A stretch of DNA of 64,000 nt from Sphingobacterium thalpophilum (lineage in GTDB: Bacteria; Bacteroidota; Bacteroidia; Sphingobacteriales; Sphingobacteriaceae). This document shows positions 8,874-18,037 of this stretch, one piece after another (position 1 is the stretch's first letter; each line of letters starts with the position of its first letter). The notes beneath the pieces were generated by a model, which saw only the letters and a program-made list of their open reading frames with translations, made no database searches and was not told where the DNA came from. Made by a program: the position numbers and the translations under genes. The stretch spans positions 4,588,001 through 4,652,000 of the forward strand of contig NZ_LR590484.1 of NCBI RefSeq assembly GCF_901482695.1, in the 5' to 3' direction.

Positions 8874-10460
8874 TTAATTTGTATAAACTCCGAAATCTGC
8901 GAGGTGCGAATAGAAGAAATCGCCCCAAGAACTGATTGATTCAATTTTAATATAGCGGGTATTAATTGCTGTATCTAGGTCGGCATTGATCCAGGAGCCT
9001 GAAACTTTGCTGAGCTGTGTTGATTTCACTAACGTCCAGACCGTGCCATTCGTACTTGAATAAATCTTAATATCTTTCATTGCGCCATTTAAATTGTCGC
9101 GATTGCGAAAGGCCAACCCTTTTACGGTACGCACGGCCCCCATGTCGACGGCGAAGAAATGTGGTTGCGGAGTTTGGGCTGATGACCAAGGGGTATGCCA
9201 AATGGTACTTCTGTTCATGTCGAGCACATTGCTTGCTGGAGCGCCCGGTTCATTACTGTCGCTGCCCAGAATTAACCAGCCTGCTGTCGAGAGCAGCTTA
9301 TGCGTCACGACTTTCGAAAGATCGGGAATGCTATTGACAAAATTGTAGGAATACCCCAATGTCGAACGCTTACCATTGATATGCATAAACCCGATACGCA
9401 TTTCATAATTGCCTGTAAGGTCGTAAAAGTCCGCAAGTGGGCATTCGAATCTGAAGCTATCTTGCCCAATGATTTTCGTGGCCCATTGTACGGCGTCGTA
9501 ATCATTGTTGCCTCCAAAAGGTTCTCGATCGTGCCATACGACGATGTCCTGCACAGGCTTGGTAGTAGTGAACTTGCCAGAAACGATGATCCGATTGTTG
9601 CTAAAGCTCGATGTTAGCGAGGTGATTTCGGCCGTAGCGGCGCCATACCAATCGCTTCTCATAACTGTGCTGAACACTTGGCTGTTGTTGAATGTGGCTG
9701 CCGTGGTGGCGGTTAAGGAGGTCGTGGAAATACCATAAGTGGAGTTGCCCGATCCCATCAATGCCGTGCCAAGGCTAGGTGCCAATGTTTTGTTCATTCG
9801 GTTGTGGCTGGCATTGAGTCCATGCCCGAGTTCGTGGATCATACCGCCAATCCACACGGTTGCCTTCCATCCGATATCACCACCTATCCCTAAATTTTTA
9901 GCATCTAGATTGACGTAATCCAATGCATAACACGTTGTTCCGGTGCCGTAAAATGGCGGACCGCCCGGATTGGCTGGATCGGTATTATAGGTCGGGATAA
10001 TAATGAGATTATGCTCACTTTTCTTTGCTGGAGGATTCTGTGTAAAATAGGCATCAACCTCGGTTTTGACAGCGCCACTACCGCCTGAGTAAGGATATGT
10101 AGCCTTACCAAATTTTCCAGCAATATAGTGGATATTGATCAAGGTATCATTCACCAGGTCGAGACCAAAAGACTTGCGTCCAAATCCTTCCCGTTCCATA
10201 TTGGTAGCGAACATTTCTTGGGCGTCCAATAAAATACGACTAATCCGTTCTCGAAAGTTAGGAATTGAATCGACATCATTGGGTACGAAATAAACGACAT
10301 TTAATTTGTACGGGTTTTCGCGCCATTCATTAGAGAGGTTGGTAACAGAGGCCTTGGTCTTGAGAGTTGGCTGTTCTTCCTCGGCGGGCGCCAGAGACTT
10401 GCTACAGGAGGCGGTACCCAGTGCGAGTACTGCAATCATTACATTTAAAATTTTTCTCAT
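8874..10460 (-). CDS. secreted zinc metalloprotease lipoprotein with F5/8-type C domain
   Basis: 528 residues. The leader ends in a lipobox (LGTASC, Cys19), so the mature protein should be a lipid-anchored envelope or surface lipoprotein. Residues 50-300 form a peptidase domain with the extended zinc motif HELGHGLNASH: His209, Glu210, His213, His219 (HExxHxxxxxH, metzincin-like). The last 130 residues (AGWLILGSDSNEPGAPAS..., then WGDFFYSHLADFGVY) match the discoidin/F5-8 C carbohydrate-binding fold. A role in glycoprotein or polysaccharide-associated protein breakdown is inferred. It is monocistronic, with its own hairpin downstream and a 12-bp palindrome about 90 bases upstream. Confidence 0.82.
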   Translation of the reverse strand: MRKILNVMIAVLALGTASCSKSLAPAEEEQPTLKTKASVTNLSNEWRENPYKLNVVYFVPNDVDSIPNFRERISRILLDAQEMFATNMEREGFGRKSFGLDLVNDTLINIHYIAGKFGKATYPYSGGSGAVKTEVDAYFTQNPPAKKSEHNLIIIPTYNTDPANPGGPPFYGTGTTCYALDYVNLDAKNLGIGGDIGWKATVWIGGMIHELGHGLNASHNRMNKTLAPSLGTALMGSGNSTYGISTTSLTATTAATFNNSQVFSTVMRSDWYGAATAEITSLTSSFSNNRIIVSGKFTTTKPVQDIVVWHDREPFGGNNDYDAVQWATKIIGQDSFRFECPLADFYDLTGNYEMRIGFMHINGKRSTLGYSYNFVNSIPDLSKVVTHKLLSTAGWLILGSDSNEPGAPASNVLDMNRSTIWHTPWSSAQTPQPHFFAVDMGAVRTVKGLAFRNRDNLNGAMKDIKIYSSTNGTVWTLVKSTQLSKVSGSWINADLDTAINTRYIKIESISSWGDFFYSHLADFGVYTN

Positions 10461-10803
10461 AACGGTTTATTATATTGTTGAAATTGAATATACCGCTGGC
10501 AGTTAAAAGAAAGTGAAAAAAAAACTAAATAGCTCGTGTGTTTATTAAGTCAATCGATTGATAAATGAGTTTGTAAAATTGTTTTGTAACTTTTCTACAT
10601 TTATTTTAAGTGAAATGATATAGATGAAGGAGCTGCAAGGAGTATTTCGGCCAAATCCTACATGAGACAGCATCAACGAGTTGATCGTGTCGATTCTTTA
10701 CAAATTATGGTAGGAAAATATAGATATAACAACAATAGGGCTGCAAAAACGTAGCCCTATTGTCATTGTACTGCTGTCTTCGGCAGACCGTTCTTGGTTG
10801 CGG
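10461..10803. other. intergenic stretch with palindrome and terminator
   Basis: No gene seen. It holds a perfect 12-bp palindrome TCAATCGATTGA at 10550-10561, about 90 bases upstream of the metalloprotease start and possibly an operator, and the strong hairpin at 10732-10763. Confidence 0.45.
10732..10763 (-). terminator. hairpin terminator of the VOC gene
   Basis: Perfect 11-bp arms (ACAATAGGGCT at 10732-10742 and its complement at 10753-10763) enclose a 10-base loop, about 40 bases after the stop of the minus-strand VOC gene. The trailing minus-strand sequence is AT-rich rather than a clean T-run. Confidence 0.6.
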
Positions 10804-11247
10804 CTAGCCCATTCTCTTGTTGCCTTCGAAGTGGATCATCCAGGCGATGCCAAATTTATCCTGAAAGGAGGCGAATAATTCAGCAAAAAACTGTTCACCT
10901 AAGGGCATTTCAATATTCTGGGCATCAACGGATAGTTTGTCATATAACTCCTTGGCTTCTTGAGCTGAATGTGCATCCAGCATTAAATAGCTACCTGTGC
11001 CAAAAGTAGCTTTCTGTCCGAAGCTTTCTACACAGTCTGATCCCATCAACATTACGGAGTCATTAATCTTTAATGCTGTATGCATGATCTTGTTTTTGTC
11101 CGCATCAGCAATGGGGTGCTCAGGGTCCGCAGGCATGTCGCCAAAGCGATGAACACCAATTAATGGGGAATTAAATACAGTTGTATAAAATTCAAATGCT
11201 TCGGCGCAGTTGCCGTTGAAATTTAGGTATGCGTGTAATAGTGCCAT
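10804..11247 (-). CDS. PhnB-like VOC-fold protein
   Basis: 147 residues, the standard length of the PhnB/3-demethylubiquinone-methyltransferase-like subgroup of the vicinal oxygen chelate fold. Diagnostic are the start ALLHAYLNFNGNCAEAFEFY, the central HTALKINDSVMLMGSD, and the C-terminal FGIAWMIHFEG. Members are soluble dimers; most have no established substrate despite annotations as glyoxalase-like. It stands alone, with a terminator downstream and a palindromic site 42 bases upstream. A metabolic or resistance role is not deducible from the neighbours. Confidence 0.8.
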   Translation of the reverse strand: MALLHAYLNFNGNCAEAFEFYTTVFNSPLIGVHRFGDMPADPEHPIADADKNKIMHTALKINDSVMLMGSDCVESFGQKATFGTGSYLMLDAHSAQEAKELYDKLSVDAQNIEMPLGEQFFAELFASFQDKFGIAWMIHFEGNKRMG

Positions 11248-11583
11248 GATGTTATAATTTTAGTTTTAACACTCAAAGATAGAATTGGCTATTGACAATA
11301 GTTTGTCAATAGTACTTTAACGATGTGTAGTATCCCCAAAAGTGCGGATACTTCGGATCTATTGGTGATTAAAACAGGCTACCAAAAGAATTGTTCTGCT
11401 CTTGATCGAAATGTTACAGGCAATTCAATCCGCTTCTGCAGCTTGGCTATCGAAGTGGATCGGACTGAAGGTGGAATGTAGCCCATAAGTAGAGCTGATT
11501 CATATGCCATGTCTGATACTACAGAAGACATCGTATGTGACAGCCGGTGCCGAAAGTTTGTTAGACAAGGAAGGAGTTGGGCT
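11248..11583. other. intergenic region; nothing beyond one palindrome
   Basis: I see no coding sequence here. The single notable element is the inverted repeat at 11289-11312. Confidence 0.4.
11289..11312. promoter_or_regulatory. palindromic candidate operator upstream of the VOC gene
   Basis: Nine-base arms CTATTGACA (11289-11297) and TGTCAATAG (11304-11312) are separated by six bases and lie 42 bases upstream of the VOC start codon. Arm and spacer sizes suit a dimeric HTH regulator; no regulator gene is adjacent. Confidence 0.35.
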
Positions 11584-12432
11584 CTATACTGTTGCTACGA
11601 GGAACACTTCACCGCTGGCAGGCAGCAGGTTGTCGATTCGATTCTTGAAGTATTTGTCCCTCATATCCGCTGTTGAAACGGTTTGGATTTCTTTAAGCCC
11701 CGCTTCTTCAGCGAGCATCACAACTTCGTCCGGAGAGAAGGAACTGACGAAGGGGGTGCCCGATGCCGCAGCCCCTTTGTTGGCAATTTCTTGCATAGGC
11801 TGATCTTCTATGTCCAACAGTTCCAGTGGCAGATAAAATGCTATAGCGATTTTAGAACCCGGCGCAAGTTGTGCTATTTTATGAAGAGTCTGCGTAATCG
11901 CATCTTTAGTAAGATAAAGGGTGACGCCGGTACAGGAGACAAAGGTCTTTTGACTCTTATCAAAACCTTTCTTTAGCAGTTCGTCCCACCAGGAGGAAAC
12001 TTCAAAATCAACTGGTACGAAGTGAAGTTTGTCCGAAATACCGTAACCGTTTTCGATTAATTTTTGTTGCTTCCAGTTTAGGGTATCGGGTTGATCAATC
12101 TCGTATATATCCACCTTTGCGCTCAGTTCTTCGTTTCTCTGTGCGAAGCTATCTAAGCCGGCACCGAGCAGAATATACTGTTTTACGCCATCTTCAATCT
12201 GCTCTTTGGCGATATCCTCTATAAATCGTGAGCGTGCAACGATAGAGGCGCGCAGCCGCTTGGTAAATTTCATGTCGGGGCGTTCCCGCCAATTATCTAC
12301 AGGGGAAATCAGGGTGAGCCCTACGGTATCTTTCAGTATATGGGGCTCAGCATCGATCTCAGTATGTAGGGCTCGCCAAAGAGCGGTTCTTACTGCAGTG
12401 TTGTCTGGCTGTTTTACCTGTTGTGTTTCCAT
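11584..12432 (-). CDS. class I SAM-dependent methyltransferase, LCMT/TIGR00027-like
   Basis: 282 residues. The SAM-binding motif YILLGAGLDSFAQR (residues 86-99) and the upstream RLRASIVARSRFIED segment are characteristic of the leucine-carboxyl-methyltransferase-like family, commonly annotated as putative SAM-dependent methyltransferase and often linked to secondary metabolism. The later VSCTGVTLYLTKDAI motif also fits. No biosynthetic partner lies nearby: the flanking genes are a VOC protein and two unknown exported proteins, so the substrate is open. It is transcribed alone from a short 130-base upstream gap. Confidence 0.8.
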   Translation of the reverse strand: METQQVKQPDNTAVRTALWRALHTEIDAEPHILKDTVGLTLISPVDNWRERPDMKFTKRLRASIVARSRFIEDIAKEQIEDGVKQYILLGAGLDSFAQRNEELSAKVDIYEIDQPDTLNWKQQKLIENGYGISDKLHFVPVDFEVSSWWDELLKKGFDKSQKTFVSCTGVTLYLTKDAITQTLHKIAQLAPGSKIAIAFYLPLELLDIEDQPMQEIANKGAAASGTPFVSSFSPDEVVMLAEEAGLKEIQTVSTADMRDKYFKNRIDNLLPASGEVFLVATV

Positions 12433-12564
12433 CTTATCAAAGCATCAAATTGTAGCAAGCAGTCATTTGGAAGGTAACCATATCTGGCAACCACTTGTAT
12501 CAGTTAAGCAAATTTAGAAAATAAAGCTCTTACATCTGAATGCTCGCTCAAAAATCTAGATAGC

Positions 12565-13299
12565 TCACTTTTCTGTTAGGCCGTTATCGTCAAATCTGCA
12601 TTTGGTTAAATCTATTCCCGAAACGCTAATCACTGCCTGTCGAATGTGCTGCCGGGTTAAGTTTAATGCTGCAGAGTCTCCATTTTTTGATTGTTCCCGG
12701 CTTGCAACCGTGAAAAATATTGCCATATAAGAGAGAATCTCGGCTATTTCCTGTTTTTGATCATTTGTGAATCTTACTACGAGGTGATTATTGCGCATTG
12801 CGTTGTGGATCTCTTTTCTGAAACGCTGGACTCCCGCGCGGTAAACACGGGCGTCTTTTCCACTGATTGCCTGCCAGGATAATATAATGAATGCTGTAAA
12901 GACGTCAGGTACATTGAATCTATTGAGTTCATAGGGCAGGAGCAAGTTATCAAACTGAAGCATAAAATTTGCCTTTCCGATGGTTTTTACTGCAGATCTC
13001 GCTCTATCGTGATCGCCCTTTGCCGCTATGTTGGCAATCAGATCCAATACCTTCTCATGTACTTTGGACGAGGCGACGAAAGTCAGCTCAGCAACTGCTG
13101 ATTTTGATAGTTTGCCATTTATGTCCTTGTCCGGCGCATTTTTAACACTGCTTTCAATAGCGCTTTTTGTTGTGAGAAACATCGCATTATTGAAGGCTCC
13201 TTGATACATCAGACCCGGATTGCCAATCTGTCCAAAGACGTTTTCAACAAACAAATAAAGTAGAAGAAATATTCCGGATGTTTTCTTAAGAGTTGTCAT
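12565..13299 (-). CDS. exported protein of unknown function, paralogue A of a tandem pair
   Basis: 244 residues from the Met at 13299, which begins a normal signal peptide (MTTLKKTSGIFLLLYLFVEN, cleavage near VFGQ); the upstream Met at 13323 would add eight polar residues before it. The mature part is helical and soluble. It aligns along its length with the next upstream gene: both have an AFTA(Y/F) helix, a KQEAAE/KQEIAE helix and a C-terminal ...NGLT tail. I recall similar proteins in Bacteroidota annotated as DUF6683, but that is from memory. Function unknown; probably periplasmic. Confidence 0.7.
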   Translation of the reverse strand: MTTLKKTSGIFLLLYLFVENVFGQIGNPGLMYQGAFNNAMFLTTKSAIESSVKNAPDKDINGKLSKSAVAELTFVASSKVHEKVLDLIANIAAKGDHDRARSAVKTIGKANFMLQFDNLLLPYELNRFNVPDVFTAFIILSWQAISGKDARVYRAGVQRFRKEIHNAMRNNHLVVRFTNDQKQEIAEILSYMAIFFTVASREQSKNGDSAALNLTRQHIRQAVISVSGIDLTKCRFDDNGLTEK

Positions 13300-13387
13300 T
13301 TTCTTATCGTTTATGGTTCCCACTTCTTTCGCTAGATTACCCGATTGTTTGAATGCGATTCCTACGGGTAGCCGTTTCTTGTATAGT

Positions 13388-14128
13388 CTATTTTCTAACC
13401 ACTGTCAGCCCGTTTTCCGATATTCTCATATGGCGCAGATTGAGATTGTTTTCCCGAAGAAATCGCGCATGCACGGCGTCTGCGTCTTGTTGCATGCGCT
13501 TTCTGTCATTCGCGTTCCTTGATCCTTCATAAGCCTCATTGGCAAAAATCAGGTCATAAATCATATACTCAGCGGCCTCCTGTTTCTTTGTGTCGGTCCA
13601 TTTTGTTATGTCCAGGCATAAAGCTACCTGCTGTCGTACAGCCTGAATCTGCGAAGCGCTGGGGTCCGTGGTCAAATTGGCAATGCGCCACATACCTAAT
13701 AGATAAGCGGTAAAAGCATCGTCATAATTGTGCTGAACATCGAGGCCTAAACGCTTTAGGTAGGTGACGTAGCGGGGAAATGGCTTATCGAACTTTAAAC
13801 CTTTTTCCACATTTGCTCCAACCTGCTGATTTTTTAGTTTGATCCGGTTGATTATATCCTGCTGTACGTTTTGCGAAATCGCGGTGGATGGATTAAATAA
13901 AAACGTTTGGTCAATGTGGGGTGGTTTCGTTTTTCTATTGTCTTTCTTCTTGTCACCTGTTTTGCTGTAAGCAATGTCATTGATAATATTTTGATTGACA
14001 AACGACTGGATGGTGTTGTTATACATCAGATTATTCTGTGCTATCATCATGGTTGCACCCAGATCATATTGCGCAACTGCCGAACTGCTCAGTATGACAA
14101 TAATAATCAGTATTAATATAGGTTTCAT
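13388..14128 (-). CDS. exported protein of unknown function, paralogue B of a tandem pair
   Basis: 246 residues from the Met at 14128 (MKPILILIIIVILSSSAVAQ, a clear signal peptide); the Met at 14152 precedes an extra MYLLYLNT segment and is less likely. Shared positions with paralogue A (DAFTAYLLGMW, KKQEAAEYM, MRISENGLTV) show an old duplication. The gap to the downstream copy is 88 bases, so the two are probably co-transcribed. The gene diverges from the TPR histidine kinase, with a palindrome in the shared upstream region; the two-component system may control this pair (inference). DUF6683-like by recollection. Confidence 0.7.
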   Translation of the reverse strand: MKPILILIIIVILSSSAVAQYDLGATMMIAQNNLMYNNTIQSFVNQNIINDIAYSKTGDKKKDNRKTKPPHIDQTFLFNPSTAISQNVQQDIINRIKLKNQQVGANVEKGLKFDKPFPRYVTYLKRLGLDVQHNYDDAFTAYLLGMWRIANLTTDPSASQIQAVRQQVALCLDITKWTDTKKQEAAEYMIYDLIFANEAYEGSRNANDRKRMQQDADAVHARFLRENNLNLRHMRISENGLTVVRK

Positions 14129-14229
14129 GGTATTTAAATATAACAAGTACATGATTGCCTAGCTGGTTTTTGTATATGTCGTTCTCTCTAACTGCCAAGT
14201 CAAAATTATTGGCAATTTATCCTTAAAGC

Positions 14230-14249
14230 AATACTCCCTAAGGAGTATT
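14230..14249. promoter_or_regulatory. 20-bp palindrome in a divergent promoter region
   Basis: AATACTCC (14230-14237), CTAA, then GGAGTATT (14242-14249) form a perfect dyad. It lies 102 bases upstream of the exported-protein gene and 64 bases upstream of the histidine kinase gene. A candidate binding site for the neighbouring NarL-type regulator. Confidence 0.45.
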
Positions 14250-14313
14250 TTTTACGATCCCGCTGAAGAATATTGAATATTTTCTTAATATTACACGACG
14301 ACTGCATAAGCAT

Positions 14314-16239
14314 ATGTTATTGAACAACTTATTTTTATGTATTTTAACAATTACCTCTGTAGAGGGCGGATTTGCACAATCTTCTTTGCATGTGCAGGAT
14401 ATGGAGCGGCAGCTAGAGAGCGCCGGCTCCGATCAACGGCGAGCGGAATTGCTATATAAGTGGGGGGACAGGGTTGGTATTGGTGATACTTTGCAGTCGA
14501 TTCGCCTCATCCGCCGGGGACTGCATTATGCCTCTGGAGATGCTCTTCAGCAAGGTGTCGGATATTTTTACCTGGGACGAGTGTATATGGATTTTTCTGC
14601 TATCAAGGCAGAGGCTGTTTTCGATACCGCGATACACCATCTTACGGCGATCGGTACGTCAGAATCTTATATATTCCAGAGTCGCGCCTGGGCAAATAAG
14701 GGGGTATTGGCGCAATTGAGGGGAGACAACAGACGATATATTGCTCTTTTTCTGAATAAGGTGATTCCACTGGCTGCAAAAGGAGGAGACAGTCTGCGTG
14801 TGGCTGATGGATATACCAATGTGGCCTTGCCCTTTATGAATTATGGGGAGTATGTCAAAGCAATTTTGTATTTAAAAAGATCCGCCTCGATATTTGAAAG
14901 GCTTGCGCCGCGGGACCTCAGGAAGGTCGACGTCTATTGCCATCTGGCAAAGGTATATCTGTTGATGGGAAGGCTCCATGACGCTGGAAAAAATATAAGA
15001 ACAGCGGCCATCGCCTTACAGGAGGATCCGCAATCGCTGTATGCGCCTAACTTCCACGCGATGGAAAGTATGTATCTGATCAGGCTTAGGCGATGGACTG
15101 CAGCTGAACAGACCGTGGAGAAAGGACTGACCATAGCCGAAAAACTGAAAAGCCGGTACGATATCAGACAGCTGCTTTACCAAAAAGCTGAACTTTTACG
15201 CGAGCAGAGGAAGTGGAAACAAGCGAAAGAAGTATTACTGAATATGTATCATGAGGGTTATGTCGAGCTGATGACGGATAAAAAGCAACTTTTCGGCGAT
15301 CTGGCAGCGATTGAAGCCGCTATGGGAAACTTTAAACAGGCGTATGCTTGGCTGCAAAGCCACAGGGATATTTCCGAAAAAATGTATGCACAGCAGACAA
15401 AAACTAAAATTGCCCATCTGGAAGCTCAATATAATTACGTGCAAAAAGAGAAGGAGCTGTTCATGGCCAGGGAAAAAACGAATCAGCAGAGAACTCTCAT
15501 ATGGATAACAATTTTTGCATTTACCTGTATTCTGCTTGTCCTTTATATTTGGTTCCGGCAGCGAAAACTGAGGACAGCCAGGGAAATAGAGAGTCTGAAA
15601 CAGCAACAACGCATCGAACTTGGCAAGGCATTGTTGGAGGGGGAGGAGAAAGAACGCGGCCGTCTGGCGCGGGATCTTCACGACGGTCTTGGCGGAATGC
15701 TGGCCGGTATCAAGCTCAACCTATCACAGCTCGTGTCCGAAAAACAACTTTTGGATCATGGAGATCTAAATCAAACGATCGATCGACTGGGACATTCCGT
15801 AAATGAATTAAGACGTATTTCGAGAGACTTGATGCCTGAATCTCTGGTACAATCTGGCCTCGCGGTCGCACTAAAGGATCTTTGTGATGGGGCAGTAATG
15901 TCAGGGCTCAAAATCAGTTTTAGGGCGTTTGATTTCAAAGAGGATTTCTCTGCCCAGGTAAAAGTCATGATCTACCGTATCATACAGGAACTGGTTTACA
16001 ATGCTGTTAAACATGCTCAAGCTTCAAAGATCATGGTGCAGTGTACCCAGTCGGATCAATATATTTTTATTACAGTCGAGGATAACGGGAAAGGCTTTGT
16101 ATCTGACGAGGTATCCACTTCCAGCCGGGGATTGAAAAATATCGGTAATCGCGTGGATCTGCTTAGTGGTAAAATGGAAATAGATAGCTCGGCTAATGGT
16201 ACTCACGTTAATATAGAATTGTATGTGGGGCACGCGTAA
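14314..16239 (+). CDS. TPR-containing sensor histidine kinase (HisKA_3/LytS-NarX type)
   Basis: 641 residues. A signal peptide (about 1-22) leads into a periplasmic array of TPR-like helical repeats (about 25-370). One transmembrane helix (IWITIFAFTCILLVLYIWF, about 396-414), a coiled coil, a HisKA_3 dimerisation domain with phospho-acceptor His456 in RDLHDGLGG, and a HATPase_c domain follow (N box near YNAVKHAQ; DNGKGF at 590-595). Such kinases sense envelope or peptide signals through the TPR part and phosphorylate a NarL-type partner. The gene overlaps its cognate regulator by 17 bases. Divergent exported genes suggest they may be targets. Confidence 0.88.
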   Translation: MLLNNLFLCILTITSVEGGFAQSSLHVQDMERQLESAGSDQRRAELLYKWGDRVGIGDTLQSIRLIRRGLHYASGDALQQGVGYFYLGRVYMDFSAIKAEAVFDTAIHHLTAIGTSESYIFQSRAWANKGVLAQLRGDNRRYIALFLNKVIPLAAKGGDSLRVADGYTNVALPFMNYGEYVKAILYLKRSASIFERLAPRDLRKVDVYCHLAKVYLLMGRLHDAGKNIRTAAIALQEDPQSLYAPNFHAMESMYLIRLRRWTAAEQTVEKGLTIAEKLKSRYDIRQLLYQKAELLREQRKWKQAKEVLLNMYHEGYVELMTDKKQLFGDLAAIEAAMGNFKQAYAWLQSHRDISEKMYAQQTKTKIAHLEAQYNYVQKEKELFMAREKTNQQRTLIWITIFAFTCILLVLYIWFRQRKLRTAREIESLKQQQRIELGKALLEGEEKERGRLARDLHDGLGGMLAGIKLNLSQLVSEKQLLDHGDLNQTIDRLGHSVNELRRISRDLMPESLVQSGLAVALKDLCDGAVMSGLKISFRAFDFKEDFSAQVKVMIYRIIQELVYNAVKHAQASKIMVQCTQSDQYIFITVEDNGKGFVSDEVSTSSRGLKNIGNRVDLLSGKMEIDSSANGTHVNIELYVGHA

Positions 16240-16870
16240 AAAACTTCAGGTAATCATCGTCGACGATCATCCATTGGTTATCGAAGGTTTTAAAAATGTA
16301 ATCCAGGGAAATAACTGTCTGGAATTGCGCGGGCAGTTTGGTACATCGAAAGCCCTATCGGAGTTTATCGGCATCAACGAGATCGATCTGGTCTTGTTAG
16401 ATATAACGCTGCCCGACGGCAACGGTATAGAAATATGTAAAGAACTTAAAAAGACTTATCCAAACCTGATCGTCATTGGAATCAGCAATCTAAGTGAACG
16501 TAGTATCGTCAAACGAATGCTTCAGAACGGCGCCAGTGGTTATCTATTGAAGACGGCTGATGCTCAGGATATATTAGATTGCATGCTAGATGTGGTAAAT
16601 GGAAAGATAGCACTCAGCAATGAGCTTAAAGCAAACTTTGACCTAGCAGAACTTAAGAATCCTGAAGAAATTCCGGAATTGACAAATAGAGAAAAGCAGA
16701 TCCTTTACTTATTGGCGGAGGGCAAGAAATCTGCAGAAATTGCCGCCGAGCTATTTATCAGTCCGCTGACAGTGAAAACCCATCGGGCGACATTGTTGCA
16801 TAAGTTCGAGACAGATAATATTGTAACGGTAATTAATAAAGCGAGAGAAGTCGGAATACTACCAAAATAA
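16223..16870 (+). CDS. NarL/LuxR-family response regulator
   Basis: 215 residues. Receiver domain 8-125 with acidic pocket Asp14-Asp15, phosphorylation site Asp60 (LVLLDITLPDGNG) and conserved Lys in YLLKTAD. A LuxR-type HTH follows at about 150-210 (LTNREKQILYLLAEGKKSAE... SPLTVKTHR). The start codon lies 17 bases inside the kinase gene, so translation is probably coupled and the pair is cognate. Some family members bind short inverted repeats; the dyad at 14230-14249 is the nearest candidate. Nothing unusual in length or key residues. Confidence 0.9.
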   Translation: MWGTRKKLQVIIVDDHPLVIEGFKNVIQGNNCLELRGQFGTSKALSEFIGINEIDLVLLDITLPDGNGIEICKELKKTYPNLIVIGISNLSERSIVKRMLQNGASGYLLKTADAQDILDCMLDVVNGKIALSNELKANFDLAELKNPEEIPELTNREKQILYLLAEGKKSAEIAAELFISPLTVKTHRATLLHKFETDNIVTVINKAREVGILPK

Positions 16871-16980
16871 CTGCCATTTGCGATTAGAAATGTAAGAACG
16901 TACGTTATATCAAAATCTTTTTATTAAAAACAGATTGCTATTGTTTTAATTTTATAAATTTATGTCAAAAATACTGTAAG

Positions 16981-17340
16981 ATGAAGAAAAAGGTGGTGTT
17001 GATTCAGGACAACGAGGATATCCTGAATATTATGGATGAAGTGCTGGAAGACGAAGGTTTTGAAGTGGTTTCTTCGCTGACACCAGAACCTGTCGACCGC
17101 ATAGATGAAATCGATCCGGATGTTGTTGTGGTTGACGATCATATTAAGGGCCGGAAAAAAGGATCGGAAGTCATAAAAGAGCTCAAGGCTGACCCTGAAA
17201 CCGAAGATCTTTCGTCTGTACTGACATCGACTTCTTGTGATATTGCTAAAACAGCAAAAGAATGTCAGGCCGATGATTACATAGAAAAACCGTTTGATCT
17301 TGACCATATGGTCGATGTGGTGAAAAAAAATGCAGAATAG
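16981..17340 (+). CDS. single-domain receiver protein
   Basis: 119 residues comprising only a CheY-like receiver domain. The phospho-acceptor is in VVVVDDHIKG (about residue 52-53) and the conserved Lys in IEKPFD. The N-terminal acidic pocket reads QDNED instead of the usual DDD/DDE, leaving fewer carboxylates but still a plausible Mg site. The C-terminal acidic/basic pattern is normal. It follows the NarL-type regulator by 110 bases and could modulate the same kinase or act as a phosphate sink; no output domain is present. Confidence 0.8.
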   Translation: MKKKVVLIQDNEDILNIMDEVLEDEGFEVVSSLTPEPVDRIDEIDPDVVVVDDHIKGRKKGSEVIKELKADPETEDLSSVLTSTSCDIAKTAKECQADDYIEKPFDLDHMVDVVKKNAE

Positions 17341-17460
17341 TTCGGGTTAAATTGGCTAAATATAGATGTGCATCCGGACGTGGAAGCAACAGTACTTTCT
17401 CTTTTTTGAGAAAGGAATTTTAAAAAGAAGCCTGGGTATAATCATTGCGCAATTATGCCA

Positions 17461-17567
17461 ATGGAAATCTACAAAAACGAGCCCGACAGCATGAGAGCTG
17501 TTATGAGAAGTTTATGCGGAGTTGGAACAGCAGGATTTGGTGAATGAAGAATTAAGGCTGCACTGAA
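17461..17567 (+). pseudogene. possible frameshifted ORF remnant
   Basis: From 17461 a frame reads MEIYKNEPDSMRAVM. A single base shift near 17510 then continues into YAELEQQDLVNEELRLH and a stop. The two pieces together look like a decayed small protein rather than random sequence, but I cannot name a family. Confidence 0.25.
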
Positions 17568-17572
17568 TAATA

Positions 17573-17820
17573 CTTATTTTCTGATACTGACACTTATTTC
17601 CTGCAATTCGGCCAATAATTTTTATCAGGGACAAGCTAAACATTGCTCATGATGAAGTAGCAGAATCCGCGTTCAGTAAAACAGGTAAAAATAGAGAAAG
17701 GCAAAATAACTGTTACAAACAACAAATGGATGAACGAGGAGTGTATAATTGAATCGAAACTTACAGTGTTGAAAATAACGGCAAACTTAGAAAAGTGCAA
17801 ATTGAAGGTGTGCAGAAATG
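17573..17820 (+). pseudogene. internally deleted remnant of the 19052-19843 lipoprotein gene
   Basis: Bases from about 17573 to 17635 match 19075-19135 almost base for base (leader and CNS... region). After a junction near GGGACAAGCT the match resumes with 19670-19843, the C-terminal end. About 540 bases are missing and the frame is interrupted by small indels and stops. There is no start codon. It is therefore a dead duplicate about 1.2 kb upstream of the intact copy. Confidence 0.75.
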
Positions 17821-18037
17821 AAGGGCCAGAATATTTAAAGTTAAATAAATAGCAAGTATTTTACATTTTCGGTATTATGTACCTCATAATAGAACTTAGG
17901 GAGCTATTATTAAAGAACCTCTAATGAGTTTTGAGCTGTTTGTAATATATTCAAAATCGGCAAAGCATCATTTTTGCATTGGTGGTTTCCGTATTAGGAA
18001 CAGTCGAGCGAAACTAGATAATTATCAACATTGAAAA

